A stretch of 34,547 nt of DNA from Staphylococcus arlettae (GTDB lineage: Bacteria; Bacillota; Bacilli; Staphylococcales; Staphylococcaceae), in the NCBI RefSeq assembly GCF_002902345.1, contig NZ_PPQB01000012.1:297142-331688 (forward strand), in the 5' to 3' direction. Positions 34,469 to 34,547 of the stretch are shown piece by piece (the stretch's first letter is position 1; each line of letters begins with the position of its first letter). Made by a program: the position numbers and the translations under genes. A model generated the notes under the pieces. The model saw only the letters and a list, made by a program, of their open reading frames with translations. It was not told the DNA's origin and made no database searches.

Positions 34469-34547
34469 TTATTCCAGATTAGCATGATTTTGCTGCATTG
34501 TTTCTTCATCAACGTTTATCTCAGTCATTAAATCTAAAACAATACTA
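34469..34547 (-). CDS. 3' end of a gene cut by the window edge
   Basis: The last 25 codons of a minus-strand frame, ending in LMTEINVDEETMQQNHANLE and a TAA at 34469-34471. The acidic, helical tail and the terminator shortly after support a real gene. Too little is present to name a family. Confidence 0.55.
   Translation of the reverse strand, partial: SIVLDLMTEINVDEETMQQNHANLE

Overview
The window is low-GC Firmicutes DNA and almost certainly comes from a Staphylococcus, probably a coagulase-negative species of the saprophyticus/xylosus type. The evidence is a complete staphyloxanthin-type carotenoid operon (crtOPQMN), lytSR-lrgAB with staphylococcal protein lengths, plasmid-pI258-like arsRBC, cadDX, an IS431/IS257-type element, and a known staphylococcal intergenic repeat at 14211-14379. 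Species was not determined.

Layout. 1-1259: the 5' part of a GIY-YIG-domain gene and an ASCH-domain gene. 1464-5011: a drug-type MFS transporter with an agmatinase-family ureohydrolase, then a LysR regulator. 5212-8995: lrgB, lrgA, lytR, lytS. 9345-12148: a GNAT acetyltransferase, an Rrf2 regulator with a YwnB-like NAD(P)-binding protein, and an ABM monooxygenase; the last sits directly downstream of the photolyase gene (12179-13552). 13778-14203: a flavin-binding stress-type protein on the + strand. 14380-21947: a seven-gene minus-strand unit, SDR-tspO-crtO-crtP-crtQ-crtM-crtN, with a SigB-type promoter and a leader hairpin upstream.

22100-23100 holds degraded reading frames. 23203-28096 is a metal and metalloid resistance block. 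It contains a permease of the ArsP/YraQ family with a 42-residue protein carrying two Cys-Cys pairs, an ArsR-type repressor with an unknown 66-residue protein, arsRBC, and cadDX. 28634-30658 is an electrophile-stress-like cluster: a MerR regulator divergent from a DJ-1/PfpI protein, an SDR protein and a decayed CurA-like oxidoreductase. 30823-31602 is a frameshifted IS431-type element. It is followed by a conspicuously GC-rich ABM gene, a membrane-anchored protein of unknown function, and a decayed copy of the SDR gene that heads the crt operon, complete with its promoter and leader. The window ends in the 3' end of another minus-strand gene.

How it works together. The crt genes build a C30 carotenoid from farnesyl diphosphate: CrtM condensation, CrtN desaturation, CrtP oxidation, CrtQ glycosylation, CrtO acylation. 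TspO and the SDR protein are translated from the same apparent transcript. Several regulator-operator pairs can be read directly. ATCAA-N6-TTGAT sites lie at both promoters of the permease/ArsR locus. A 24-bp palindrome precedes cadDX. TGTAA-N9-TTACA sites lie at both the Rrf2 gene and the NAD(P)-binding gene. A 20-bp inverted repeat lies directly upstream of the MFS ribosome binding site. A cre-like site lies at lrgAB. All assignments are from reading the sequence; no database search was run.
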